A stretch of DNA of 64,000 bases from Acanthosepion lycidas (GCA_963932145.1 OZ010571.1:156411478-156475477); one strand, 5' to 3'. Positions 48,518 to 59,935 are shown, counted from the first letter of the stretch. Translations and numbers: made by a program. Notes: a model not told the origin generated them from the letters alone.

Positions 48518-49555
48518 ATATATATATAGTCTCCCTTGAAAGCAAAGTCCAATAGAAGGATAGAAGGAAACTATTCTGTTTTAACGCATGTGAAAGTGAT
48601 AATAAAAGTGTAAGGCAGAGAATCACCTAAAAAGAAAAACAAATCTCAATTCTTTAAAAGCATATTTTACATTATTCCTAAAAGTTACTCTCCGTATTTT
48701 AAATTAATTTCACCCTAGATTGCTTTTCTGAATTGTGGAATCTGGTTTTCAAGTTAATTTCTTTAAAACATAAATTAAATTCAAACTGAAACAATAAATA
48801 AAATCGAAACGACCATAGATGTCACTCAGGCAAATCTTTTCATTATCATCGCTAGATTTGTGTGCGTCATCGTTAGAGTGTGACACTGGACACTTCAGTT
48901 GATTGAATGCGTTAATGAATGCCTAAAAATGGACGCCGACTGTCAGATCTGGTTTCCAGATCACCAGCTTCGGGAAACAGAATTTGATTCCTTGGATATC
49001 GAATCAGCGGTCGCTTAGGCCTGTCAGGAATAGATGAGACGTACAGAAAAAATTACAGCTTACATTACACCTCTAGGCATTAATTAATAACACATATTTG
49101 GATTTAAATAAGAGCATACGTGTCATTATCTCGCTGTGTTCTAAGCTGACATAGTAAAAAAAATTGCTAACTAATAACGTTCAATTGCTTTTACCGAAAT
49201 AACGGCGGCTATGCAACATAGCATGAAATCTAGCATGTGCTCGGATCGTGGAGACAGCCAGGAGCATCGCCAGGACTGTCAATAACTGTTTTGTATTTAT
49301 TGGATATAGACGTAGGGGATTTTTTGGTGGTTCTGAAACGTGTCTGATATATTTTCAATGGTGTTTAAATCTAGCGAACATGTTGACTAACAACTAATAA
49401 GATGAATGTTCCTGTACGTCGTTTCTTATCTTTTTTAAGCATTTCACTCCAAGCAAGGCAGGAGTGCGACAAGCACGCAAGGGGTTACGGAGAGTGAGAG
49501 CAAGAGTAAAGAAGGGTATTTGAGGAAAGGATAAAGAGAAAGACGAGGGTCAAGA
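46842..49555. other. No gene seen; several microsatellites
   Basis: (TA)n at about 47310-47374, and (TA)n(CT)n(TA)n at 48356-48528. ATT repeats at 47996-48010 precede a GC-richer patch (48010-48215) that may be an old repeat I cannot name. Frames here are microsatellite translations or lack domains. Confidence 0.55.
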
Positions 49556-50045
49556 TCAAGCAATCAGGAGATGTCGATTGACATTACATTTAAATATTTG
49601 AAGATTATAGCTATCAGGGAAGCAAGTAAGGGTAAGGAGTTCGACTGTCGTTAAGTGCGAGATAAGAAGTAGCGGAGTAGAAGAGATGGTTACATTTAAC
49701 CGTTTCGACAGAGAATGGGTGGGACCGAAAATCCAACCTAGTAGCGCGCTTAAATTCTTGCAATTTGGGAACCAGTGAAAGTAGCTCGTCAGAGCAATTG
49801 CCATGAAAATATTTGTAGAAAAGACAGGGGAAAGCCACAGCACGTCGGTGAGAGAGTGTCTGTAGACGAGATGCCAGATCAGGACCTATCACATTGCATA
49901 TCCGTCTCTGAATTTTGTTGAGGACCTCGAAATGAACAGCGGGTTTGCAAATCCTCACTAACCTGAAGGCTGGGAAACATAAAAACGGTACAAAATGTCT
50001 ACAAAGATTAAATGATGTCACGTCTGTCAAGGCCGATGCCAATTT
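49556..50045 (-). mobile_element. LINE-B C-terminal fragment (Jockey-like non-LTR retrotransposon)
   Basis: On the - strand a 142-residue frame reads LNKIQRRICNVIGPDLASRL, QTLSHRRAVAFPCLFYKYFH, GNCSDELLSLVPKLQ and LFYSATSYL. A second frame ends YNLQIFKCNVNRHLL. This is the tail after the reverse transcriptase in Jockey-like LINEs (xRIQRRxxxLIGPxLxxxLxxLxHRRxVA, LFYRYF, Nxx...FKxxVxxxL). Palm and endonuclease parts are absent, so it is 5'-truncated. One frame change occurs near the end. Confidence 0.85.
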
Positions 50046-50764
50046 CTGTTATTGGTTATGGCAAAGGGCAAGAGAACACAGCCCAAATCATTACAGTGCC
50101 AGCATCAACACTCTGGTGATCAACTGTTTAGGTACGCAAAATTATCACTTGGAATTGTTTTTGCCGTTTCTCTCTCCTGTTGTTCTACAATTTTATTGAA
50201 AGCATGCCTCGCAAGCCCACTATTTGGTGAGGGCGGAGGGTTGGCCGTTGATTCCCAAAAAATTTAAATAAAAAAAAAAAAAAATTAAAAAAATTAAAAA
50301 AAATAAAGAATTGAAAAATTAGAAAAATGTAAATGAGTTTTCGGTAGAGCGAAATTATATTCACACAGGGCACAGCTCGTAAATCATGTCTTCTCAGTAT
50401 GTCTTCTCATCGACTGTTGAATGACAAAAACCTAAAACAATGGCCAACACATGAATAAAGAGCGTCGTCTTTTTAAGGTCAAGAGAATAGTTTAATCAAA
50501 CACAATTAGATCCTGTCCGAAAACTATGAATGTCTCAGCTACAGTTACAGAATACACTTTAACATATTCCGGCACACATATGCCCCTAGGAATCATCAAG
50601 TTTTATAAGATGTGATGGTCATATCATCCAGTTTACTGGTTTCTTAAGCGGCAATTCATTTAAAAGAACATTTCTTTCTTTCTTTCTTTTTCTATGAACT
50701 CTGACCCTTTTGTGTTTTCCCCCCACATATTTTGATCATTTTTTTTCATTCAAAGCCACAATAA

Positions 50765-50768
<4 letters not shown>
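50046..50768. other. No supported gene
   Basis: An A-rich run lies at 50270-50310. Short + frames at 49945-50267 overlap the LINE-B end and have no domain of their own. Confidence 0.5.

Positions 50769-50855
<87 letters not shown>
50769..50855. repeat. (TA)n microsatellite
   Basis: About 40 TA units beside the small Penelope-like match at 50859. Confidence 0.95.
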
Positions 50856-50858
50856 GAA

Positions 50859-50891
50859 TTTACGCTGTATGGATAGTGGGAGTTGAAATTG
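50859..50891 (-). mobile_element. 33-bp match to the Penelope-like fragment
   Basis: GCTGTATGGATAGTGGGAG and its flanks are the inverse of 51563-51595 inside the Penelope-like fragment, with one mismatch over 33 bp. It lies between a (TA)n array and a SINE. Confidence 0.7.
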
Positions 50892-51010
50892 AAATTCATA
50901 AATATATTTCCCTCGGAAAGTTCTCCACTGCCTTAACCGGAATTGAACTCAGACACTTTCGGTCCTGTCACTGAAACTAACCAACGCCTTTATCCCTTGA
51001 GGACACCTGT
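50892..51010 (-). mobile_element. tRNA-derived SINE head, family C-like
   Basis: On the - strand CAAGGGATAAAGGCGTTGG fits box A and GAGTTCAATTCCGGTTAAGG box B, followed by TTCCGAGGGAAATATATTTA, which resembles the post-head part of the copy at 36836. Confidence 0.6.
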
Positions 51011-51067
51011 ATATGAATTTCTGGGTATTATAAACCTAATGTCTTCAGCAACCATTTTTAACAGTGT

Positions 51068-51250
51068 TCATATTGCAATTTTTTTTTTTGCTCTTATAAT
51101 AAACATGTTTTTACCAGAGCTCATATTGCAATTTTGTTTTTTTGCTCTTATAATAAACATGTTTTTACCAGAGCTCATATTGCAATTTTGTTTTTTTGCT
51201 CTTATAATAAACATGTTTTTACCAGAACTCATATTGCAATTTTTTTTGCA
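51068..51250. repeat. 54-bp tandem repeat, about 3.4 units
   Basis: The unit has CTCATATTGCAATTTTG, a T-run, GCTCTTATAATAAACATG and TTTTTACCAGAG. Units begin near 51068, 51121 and 51175, with a partial unit from 51229. They are almost identical, so the expansion is recent. Because 54 is divisible by three, the - strand stays open through it (SSGKNMFIIRAKKQNCNM). It abuts the Penelope-like fragment at 51262. Confidence 0.9.
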
Positions 51251-51261
51251 ACTATGTATTT

Positions 51262-51364
51262 TCTCTAATAACCCCTTCACATAAGGCAGGCAGACTGTTT
51301 TCTGAGTGTTGTTGTCCTCCTCTTTTACCCGCCTATCCCAGTTTTTTTGTGGGGCTGCTGCCAT
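51262..51364 (-). mobile_element. Penelope-like retroelement fossil, small fragment
   Basis: On the - strand TVCLPYVKGLLEKI matches a conserved stretch between the reverse transcriptase and the GIY-YIG domain of Penelope-like elements. It is only about 100 bp, in the opposite orientation to the larger fragment at 51522. Broken. Confidence 0.65.
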
Positions 51365-51521
51365 GTAACCAGGGTAGTTGTAGGGTACTACTTACACTGA
51401 CCAATTCTTTATTTAATGTCTCTGTTTCGCCACTCTATGACTTTTGCTAGGTGTTGTAAGCAGCATAACAGAATATGATAGTATAATAATAGCATAATGT
51501 AACAGAGCATGGGTTCAAGAT

Positions 51522-51978
51522 ATATCCGTGTACCGTAAACCGACATTCACCGGACTGTACCACAATTTCAACTCCCACTATCCATACAGTGTAAAGAAAG
51601 GGATCGTCCGCAGCGGAAAATACAAAGGTCCATATAACATCAGAACAAGCTTCAAAAGCTTGGCGACAATATCTCTCCCGGGTAAGACCCCCCATAGAGG
51701 GGAACATGACTAAAGGTAAGACTCAAGAACACCAGAAAGCTGTAACACGAGGGAAAGTGGAAAAATCAGGCGTGGCTGACCATATATGGAGAGAGAAGGA
51801 AGATCACCGCCCTCTGTGGGATCAGGTTAAGATCATAGACAAGGAACACCTTTGGAAAATTCGTAAACTTAAGGAATCAGCACATTTGCTAGGCCACAAA
51901 AATATCCTGAGCCGACTAAGCATAGAAATGAATACAATATGGGAACCAGTAATAAGGATGGCCAGAGAAAAGCGATAA
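51522..51978 (+). mobile_element. Penelope-like retroelement fossil, C-terminal part
   Basis: Two parts are visible in order. YRKPTFTGLYHNFNSHYPYS is the conserved end of the Penelope reverse transcriptase. EHQKAVTRGKVEKSGVADHI and DQVKIIDKEHLWKIRKLKES, ending SIEMNTIWEP, belong to the C-terminal GIY-YIG endonuclease region. It is short compared with a full element of about 3 kb, 5'-truncated and internally shortened. It is clearly broken, with a few breaks. Age is moderate, since most of the domain sequence is still legible. Confidence 0.85.
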
Positions 51979-52171
51979 TAACAAAAAAAAAGTTACAATG
52001 ATGTAGCACTGGTAAAAAGTCGACAAGAAGTCTGAAAAAACAAAAACTCTGATTTCAAAACGGGTTGGATATACCACTTTTATACTGGGACGGGTTATTG
52101 TGTTACTTGATAGATTCATATATAACACTATATAATTGGGCGAGTGTGTAGATGGTTATGGATCTGTATAT

Positions 52172-52176
<5 letters not shown>

Positions 52177-52212
<36 letters not shown>
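52177..52212. repeat. (TA)n microsatellite
   Basis: About 17 TA units between the Penelope-like and LINE-B fragments. Confidence 0.9.
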
Positions 52213-52214
<2 letters not shown>

Positions 52215-52352
52215 CGATATAGATATACTCATGTATATTGCTTATATTTTGTATTGATGTTAACCATGTGCATTATGTATTTATTATCTGTTTGCGCTTT
52301 TAGAAATCTGTTATTTCCACTGTGATGGTCATTAATGGAATATATATATATA

Positions 52353-52690
52353 TTAAAAATGTCTGTGAGAGAGCGACTGCAGAAGAGATGCCAGATCAGG
52401 GCCAATTACATTGCATATCCGTCTTTGGATTTTATCAAGAACCCCGAGACAAACATAAGGGGCTCCAGACCATATATGGCAGCAATACCTTGAGCGAATG
52501 ATTGATTTGTAGATTTGAACGATCGACTCCGGCCAGAAAAATTTCCTGGCGCGGCACAGGGAGGTAACTTTCCTTGCGGCGGACGAAGCAATTGACTCAA
52601 TGTATTTGTTCCATATCAGGTCAGCAGTCAATGTGAGACCGAGCAGTCGCAAAGAGGTGCTCTCGAGAAGTTGAGCGTCAGACATTCTAT
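52353..52690 (-). mobile_element. LINE-B reverse transcriptase fragment
   Basis: One - strand frame of 110 residues reads MSDAQLLESTSLRLLGLTLT, DLIWNKYIESIASSAARKVT, FWPESIVQIYKSIIRSRYCC, HIWSGAP, LDKIQRRICNVIGPDLASLL and QSLSHR. It is open throughout and overlaps the region present at 49850-49930, so these are two separate insertions of one family. It ends abruptly at an AT-rich junction. No YADD palm motif is included. Confidence 0.87.
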
Positions 52691-53019
52691 ATACTTTATA
52701 ATATAATATGACTATTTTTTTTCTTTATATAAATAGATATTTTTATATATATTTTCTTTTGTATATCTTAATGTTTTTATTAATTATTTATGGAGAATCT
52801 CATGGAAAATTATATATTAGAAAACACACACAGACACACATATGCACACACATACATAGACACACACACACACACACACACTTATATATATGTGTGAAAA
52901 GTGTATAAATATATATATATATATATATATGTGTGTATAATTATTTATATATTATATGCGCGGTACTTATTAGAAAGCGCTTAATATCAGAGATAGAGCT
53001 AACATATATGGTTGGATAG

Positions 53020-53070
<51 letters not shown>

Positions 53071-53608
53071 GTTTTTAATAGATCTTTTTTTACGTTTAAA
53101 TTGAAATCTTTAGGTAGGTTCTGAATAGTTTTTTAATATTTTTTGAATGTTCTTACCGAACCACTGTTTTTAATATAAATTATAAGTTGTTTTTTGGGGG
53201 TTTTTTTAAAGTTGAATACATATCTGACAGAATCTTAACCAAAGAAGGACAGTATTTCGATTTTACACAAAAGATCTTTTTTCAATTCTGATTTACCCTT
53301 TATTTTCCTTAAATTTATGTATTCTCAATTGTCATTTCGTTTAACGATTTATGTCCACAATCCGGATGTCAGTTAATACAACTGAGACGACACACTATTT
53401 CCTTTCCCTCCTTCCTACACGATAATAAATTTACATCTTTCTTTCTCCCACTCTCTGAATATGAAAGCACTATTCTTAATTTTTAATCCTGGGGTGGATT
53501 TTTCCATTTACATTTGGTTTACAGGTCTGAATACTTGGAGCCGTTTTTTCTCGACTTCAATGAAATAAATATCACCTATGATTTTTTGAAGTGTTTGTTT
53601 GTCATTAT

Positions 53609-53678
<70 letters not shown>

Positions 53679-54631
53679 CGATAGAATGTCATGAGTTTGG
53701 TTTTCGATGTACTGAATGTAACCAGCCAGTTTTCCCTCTACAGAGCTGTTAGAGTTAGCTCAGAGGAGAGAACAGCTGCCAATCTTTATTCATCTAGAGC
53801 TTTGGGGGTGCCTCCATGTACCGTTGTACCATCAGCCAAGTTAGGAAATAAATATGAATGAACCTTTTCACTAACATTCCTTTGATACAATTAAATACCA
53901 ATGTTGACATATTCGGAGGCTTTCTTAAAAAATGGGTTTCATTCTAAACAGAATCACTGAATTGTCTTTACACAACCCTTAGTTCATTCACATATTGAAA
54001 TTATGTTTGTAATGTTTAAATTTCCGCGTATAAGATGAGTATGTCTTCAAAGATTTTCCTATGATCTAGAAAACATCTTGCAATGTTTGCTTGTCTATTA
54101 GCAGGACTGGGCAGCGTGACTAGAAAATAAATGTACTATCCGTTTGAAATCATTATTTACCGATTGAAATTATCTTTACGCTGAAATTCAAGTTGCTTGT
54201 TTAAGAATCAGGAACATCTTATTCAGAGTGTCACTATTTACTGCATCACCGCTCCTCTATAAAATGCAATATCTATTTGGAGAACACCGATAAAAAAATA
54301 AGATCTGGAGAAAGAGAAGAAGAAAACCGCTTCAATAGCAATGAGGTTCTTTTTTGAACTCTAAAAGTTTCTTTTGCACTCTCTCCAATAAAGTTTTATA
54401 AAACAAGATATAAATCAGATAAAAAGGACAGCAATAAAGAAAAGAGTTATTTGCCCTTATCTTTTCTCAGTGGCCGGCAATCCATCATGGCGAAAGCAAC
54501 TATTACATTATTAGCGCTTCGATGCACGCCGTTGCCAGCTTTGAAGAACTCTTCGTGAAGGCACGTGTCACGTTATGAACGGCGAAAAGAAAAACAAAAA
54601 CTACATTTGCGTCTGTATAGATCTGTCTGTG

Positions 54632-54697
<66 letters not shown>

Positions 54698-55114
54698 TGT
54701 GTAAATATTTACGAAGTTCATTTTAGTCAAACAAAATCTTTGGACTCCTAGAAATCACTCCACTATCGATAGCCTGGAAGATTGGCTTCATACCTCTACT
54801 GTAGGCAACCTAAATGGAGTTTTGTGTAAATATTTACTAAACTTATCTTAATTTGACACACGAGGCTATAGCTGTAAAGCATTCAGTCCTGATCTAGCGC
54901 ACATTACCAGTCACAACCTCTCTAACAACTTATTTATTCACTCTTCCCCTCTCTCTCTCTTCCTCTCCCCCTCTCTTTCTCTTCCCCACTCAGAGAGGAT
55001 TTCTCTGTCGTTCTCTTTCTCTCTTTCTTTTTCTATTTCTTCCCACTCTATTTCGCTATCGCTTTCATTCTCTCTCTCTCTCTCACTGATGAATATGTCT
55101 CTCTATAGCATCCT
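52691..55114. other. No gene seen; several microsatellites
   Basis: (AC)n at 52829-52880, (TA)n at about 52910-52930 and 53028-53064, (AC)n(TA)n at 53610-53677, (CT)n(GT)n at 54636-54703, and CT-rich sequence at 54950-55085. The 75-residue - frame at 54503-54730 includes the (CT)n(GT)n translation. Confidence 0.6.
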
Positions 55115-55745
55115 ATCTTTTCTTGCGACAAGACCCTGCCAGTAACTTTTCATCTCACCAGATCAATGGCTGCACTCTAAAAGAGGCTCTTTGCTTCGAT
55201 CGTTTGTTGGGAAACAACTTCACTTCAAACAACGAGGAACTTGCCATTACTAAAGATGCTCAAAAAATAGTCAGTTCTTTCTACCCGCTCCCCGACCTCC
55301 ACTAAAACGCCTGCTGCCATGTTCTATCGTAACAAGTGTCAGGTTAGACCGAATACGGAATATTCCCGCGACATTTCGGCTGGAGTACCCAACCGTCTCT
55401 TTCCAGCTCCGATCAAGTCTAAAAGTGTCTTTGCGGACTTGTAGGGGATTAATTATTTTCAACCCCACAACCACTTTCCAACAGATACAACATCGCAAGC
55501 TTCTCCTTACTATATTACTATTTTCCTGGGAAATGTTTTCACTGGGTACATTTCTTAGTCACATCAGTTCACAGCTAAGATCCGCTACACCCACATGTAC
55601 ACAGGAGAGAACTATGCTCAATCATCCATATTCTATTAATTCTAAGAAGACAGTCCCTTTCTGACAGCTTACTTCCCCAACCACAACAAACCTAAACTCA
55701 ACAAGTCCAGAGTCAATTGTTATCTATCCTACATATCCTCTAAAT
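55115..55745 (+). mobile_element. LINE-B-like fragment (Jockey-like)
   Basis: In changing + frames it reads TKDAQKIVSSFY, YRNKCQVRPNTEYSRDISAG, SNRYNIASFSLLYYYFPGK and HPYSINSKKTVPF. These correspond to the order KxAxxxVxxLYR, YKSxIRPxxEYCxxIWxGA, LSHRRNIASLxLLYRYFxGK and xHPYxVxxPRxR in LINE tails. At least three frame changes and several stops show it is old. It is a different subfamily from the copies at 49556 and 52353. Confidence 0.75.
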
Positions 55746-55939
55746 CTATAATTCTTAGGTATATAAAACAAATCCCATTCTGTAATCCTCTACCTTTAGT
55801 GGCTCTTGAGCCTTGTATTGTATGCTTTATAATCCCTCTTTCTCTTTGTGATACTTGATCCTTCATCCATGTTAACAAACTTGACAAAACATTTATGTCG
55901 GAACTTTTAATATGAGAATTTATCATTATTATATACTTT

Positions 55940-56130
55940 ATTACTCAGACTAGTATGCACAGATTGCTGTGTTTACAACGTTTCGGTCGTTATAATCTCC
56001 GACCTTCTTTAGTTAACTGCCGTCGGACTCTGTCCCCTTCTCTGAATTTGGAACCAAATCCTTTATTCAATCTACAGCGTGAGGTGGTTCTCATTCCGCA
56101 TGGAAAGCGGAATGAGAACTTATATCGGTT
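55940..56130 (-). repeat. Hammerhead-like module, copy at 56 kb
   Basis: On the - strand CTAAAGA (56006-56012) is followed by A, GGTCG, loop GAGATTATAA, CGACC and GAAA (55981-55984), then CGTTGTA. The 5-bp stem is perfect but its middle pair is T-A where the 61 kb copy has C-G. The first box is changed from CTGANGA, so this copy should be inactive. The flank ATTTGGAACCAAATCC matches the copy at 10.9 kb. Confidence 0.7.
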
Positions 56131-56310
56131 AGGGGAGATAACTCAGTTTAAACTCATCACTCGAATTCACCTGTGTATCGCTTGTCCTTTTCTCCCACTG
56201 AATCAGACGATGAGACTTACCATCACTACCCAACCCGGCTATTGAACCTACAACTGCCAGGGAATCAGTTATGTTGAAATCTTCCTCGAAAGAGTCCATT
56301 ACTATACGCC
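56131..56310 (-). repeat. Repeat with SINE-like B box
   Basis: On the - strand GTAGGTTCAATAGCCGGG resembles a box B, followed by a GTGATGGTAAG body. A short inverted pair, ATTCCGCATGG and its inverse, lies at 56093-56115 beside it. Confidence 0.4.
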
Positions 56311-56431
56311 TTCCGTTTGTTATTACACTGCCTAGATAATTGAATTTCAGACATTTACTTAATTTTGATCTCCTGATGCGTAAATCTTGAGTTATCTTTT
56401 TATTCCCTACCATGAAGATGCTGATTGGCAA
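56311..56431 (-). mobile_element. Possible LINE reverse transcriptase fragment
   Basis: On the - strand VGNKKITQDLRI and CLKFNYLGSVITNGRRI resemble the xxKFKYLGSxI block downstream of the catalytic box in LINE reverse transcriptases. Only about 40 codons are visible. Confidence 0.5.
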
Positions 56432-56739
56432 CCCAATACGAAGAAAAATGAGATTTCTCAGGGTGGATCAAGTCCAAGAGTCAACGGCCGCTGATGAAAG
56501 ATGGCGTCTCGATAAATTAGGAAGCGGCGAAAACAGTCCCCCACTCTCTCTCACCCAAGAAGAATCATGGCAGTTCGCAGCTCTACAGTAAAGCACTATA
56601 AATAAAATTTTAAGTAGATATAAGTTTATCTTATCTGGCATAAGGCCACAGTTGTGGGACACCGACTAGTCATGTATGCATATATTTATCGGAATAGGGG
56701 TGCATATATATGTATTTGTATATGTATGTGTTTGCTTGT

Positions 56740-56782
<43 letters not shown>

Positions 56783-56988
56783 AGAGAGTGAAAGAATGTA
56801 AGGAAAAAATTATACTGCATTGCAATGAAATTTAAATATTGTAGTTGACAGAACGGTAGGAAGTTGGAAGAGAATTCCACAAGCGAGAAGTACGGGAGAA
56901 GAAATTATTACCTTAGAAGTTTTGTTTACAACTATTATTTTCAACATTGAAATTATGAATTACTTGTCTCAAATCCTCCTTAATTTCT

Positions 56989-57020
<32 letters not shown>
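56432..57020. other. No gene seen; (GAAA)n and (TA)n
   Basis: (GAAA)n then (GA)n at 56741-56782 and (TA)n at 56995-57020. No gene. Confidence 0.6.
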
Positions 57021-57027
<7 letters not shown>

Positions 57028-57318
57028 TATTTAAAATATTATTCCATCGCTACATAAGAGTTCTCATGTTTCAAAACAGGAGCAAAAAACTTCAATTCAA
57101 ATATAAAAATTACATTGAATTAAAGTCTTAAGCTCTGTTTCAGTTTCAAGTGAAATTTTTAGAATTTCAAAAATTTCGCTTGAAACTGAAACACAGCTTG
57201 ATACTTTAATTCAGTTTAATTTTCATAATTAAATTGAAGTTTTTAGCTCCTGTTTTGAAACATGAGAACTCTTATGTAGCGATGGAATCATATTTTTAAA
57301 AATAATTATAAATTAGGC
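57021..57318. repeat. Near-perfect 300-bp palindrome (long inverted repeat)
   Basis: The left arm begins TTATAATTATTT, then ATTCCATCGCTACATAAGAG, TTCTCATGTTTCAAAACAGG, and ends GTTTCAAGTGAAATTTT at about 57158. The right arm repeats this in reverse order and complement, ending GATGGAATC and ATAATTATAA at about 57314. The loop is only about 10 bp. Arms are about 140 bp each with few mismatches. There are no mariner ends. It could be a foldback element or a source of double-stranded RNA. Confidence 0.92.
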
Positions 57319-57421
57319 TCTACTTATGTATTGAGCAATGGTTTTTAAAAATAAAAACAAAAATATTAAAGAACTTCGGATTATTAACCTAACGTGTTCT
57401 TTCCTATTTTTCTATATATTT
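57319..57421. other. No gene seen
   Basis: Short unique stretch between palindrome and microsatellite. Confidence 0.6.
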
Positions 57422-57640
<219 letters not shown>

Positions 57641-57726
57641 TGTGTGTGTGTGTGTGTGACGATTAGCACTTTTTGAAAGAAGACCAACTCCACAACAAAT
57701 GTCTTTCTTTTTTTTAACTTTCGGAC

Positions 57727-57899
57727 TTACCGATCATGTGAGCGCAGATGACTTTTTAAGCCAGCCTTACTTTTACAAACTTTTGCGCAAATGTTGCACC
57801 TGAAATGGAGATCAACAGGCACCAACAGGATCGTAAATTTTCATGTGTTTTCTTAATCCAGAAGCTGACATACATACTTTATGGCAAAGTGTACCAGAA

Positions 57900-57905
<6 letters not shown>
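57727..57905 (-). pseudogene. Two C2H2 zinc-finger remnants
   Basis: On the - strand TLCHKVCMSASGLRKHMKI is a finger with an altered first Cys spacing. After a one-base frame change, FRCNICAKVCKSKAGLKSH, then LRSHDR and a stop, is an intact Cys2-His2 finger. Fingers of the type VCxSxxGLxxHLRxH occur at the C-terminus of some invertebrate LINE proteins; whether this is a LINE tail or a host gene fragment cannot be decided. The upstream end is cut by the (AC)n array at 57900. Confidence 0.72.

Positions 57906-57950
<45 letters not shown>
57900..57950. repeat. (AC)n(TA)n microsatellite
   Basis: (AC)n followed by (TA)n, interrupting the zinc-finger remnant. Confidence 0.95.
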
Positions 57951-59644
57951 CACGAAAAAATGCAAAATGTTGATGCGACCAAGAGATTAACTGCGAAAAG
58001 ACCTGAAAAAGAAAAGAATTTTTTTAGGAAAGAAAAGAACTCCAAACTAAGAAAGAAGAAAAGAGCAAAAGTCAAAAACATAAATAGGCAGTAAATATTT
58101 GCTATGTAGGCATCAAAAAACATATCATAGTGTCAACATTCGACGAGACACAGCTGGAGTCGCTAGTTACGTTTCACGCTCTTTCGATCTTCAGGCAACT
58201 TGAAATCTTCTTTTTTTAATTTTATCTACTCGTCATTCCTTAGGTGCTTGATAGCATTTCCATTCAGAAATACAGCGATAATCCTTGCAGAGAAGAAATG
58301 ACAAGGTAGATAGTATTTAAAAAGAAATTGAAGGCTTCTCAGACAGACGAAACAGAGAAGCTAACAACTACAGTAATATAATTTTATATTATTTCTAAAA
58401 GAAAAGCAAACGTAAAATTAAAATCCTCGTTTCGTTATCATGATGGACTCTGATGGCTGAATGATTCGTCTCTGTCATAAAAATCTGCTTTTGGATTAAA
58501 ATACACATGATGATTTTATTAGAAAATAAATTATCTCGTGGAAGCTTTAATGCGCATGTCTATTGATTTTCACACAACATACAAAATAGCGGCAGATGCC
58601 AATTTTCATATAAAATGTTATTAATCATGAAAATTATATTCCTTATAATTAGTACGCATAAGCATAATCACTATGGCGATTTTATAAGTAGACACGAATA
58701 TTATCTGCAAGAAAAGAAAGAAAAAAATGTGTTGTAATAATCTTTGCAGTTTTTGTCAGATTACATGTTTATAGTGTATATTTGTGTCAGCTCCTGAAAT
58801 TGTCATTAGCGGAAATTTTGGTTTTTGGTTAATGTTGTTTAACAGACACGAGAAAGGAAGCTGTAATAATTTGCTTTCATTATTTTAGAACTAACATCTG
58901 ACAATATCTAAAATTGAACTAATCAATTATGAAATGATCGAATGTTATATATTTGCTCTCCCACAAGGGCTATATCTGGCAGAAGGTCTATTCATGTGGG
59001 AGACTCCATTCCGACAAAGTGTCGAGGAGAAAAATTCAAAACTCCTCCGGTTTTGTTTTTATCTTTACCCTACCTGTTTAAGCACAATAGAATAGTACTG
59101 TTTGAGGTCAGCGTACGTTCGCTGAAATAAGGTATTGCAAATCTTGGTTTCGGTCAAGATTAAGAAGATATTTATGGACGTAATCTCCCGTGGGAGTCTA
59201 TCAGTCTGTGTCTATTTACGATATTAATCAATCTATTATAGTGAAAATATGTAACAACTCTGATCACTGTTCCTACGCAAACGTGCTAAGATATTTGCTA
59301 TATAAAACTTACAAATCACCAATTAGGCAACCATGAATCTCTATATCTTCCTTTTCTTTATTATCTCTGACTTGCTATGCATTCTTGGGTAACATAATGG
59401 AGCGGTTTCCTATTGCCATCTCCATGGTTTTGAATTCAGAGTTTTAAACTCTTTACCACCCACATACCTTGCTATTTAACCTGTAGCTGTGTATAGAAGA
59501 TTCGTGGCTTTTTTCAAGAGAATTTAATGTGAAAATGAACGCAGCGGACTATCCCTGTATTTTAATTCAAGTCGCTAACTCAATCGCGTTTGTTATTCGT
59601 TTGGTTTTGGTTTGGTTAACAACATTTCAACTCCTTATGGGAAA
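57951..59644. other. No gene seen, about 1.7 kb
   Basis: AT-rich sequence. TGTTTTGAATTCAGAG-like wording near 59430 recalls the SINE B body but is too short to call. Small frames have no domain. Confidence 0.5.
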
Positions 59645-59935
59645 TAAGATTTGGTAATGTTTTCCAATATATGTATTGCTGATAATGTATTGCTAGTAAT
59701 TGTCTCTAATGTATTTTTATATTCTCATGTTTTGGCTTCAGTTTAAGGGTTGACTATTTTGCCCGTAGCTGGGACCCTAAAAGGTGCTACCACCCTTGGT
59801 CAGGATGCACCTGGGAACAACAGCAATTAAGAGGTGATTCCACGTTCCACAAAACCTTCTGATTAGAGGCCTTACTGCAGGATGTAGTTTATCGTCATAA
59901 CCAGGACGAGCTGATATTCGTCACACGACCTGCAC
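59645..59935 (+). mobile_element. Repeat P, copy 4
   Basis: GCCCGTAGCTGGGACCCTAA, AAGGTGCTACCACC, CTGGGAACAACAGCAATTAA and GTAGTTTATCGTCATAACC match copy 1. Upstream TATTGCTGATAATG and TATTGCTAGTAATTG are the 5' tandem units. It has one 3' unit only, against four in copy 1. Confidence 0.85.
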
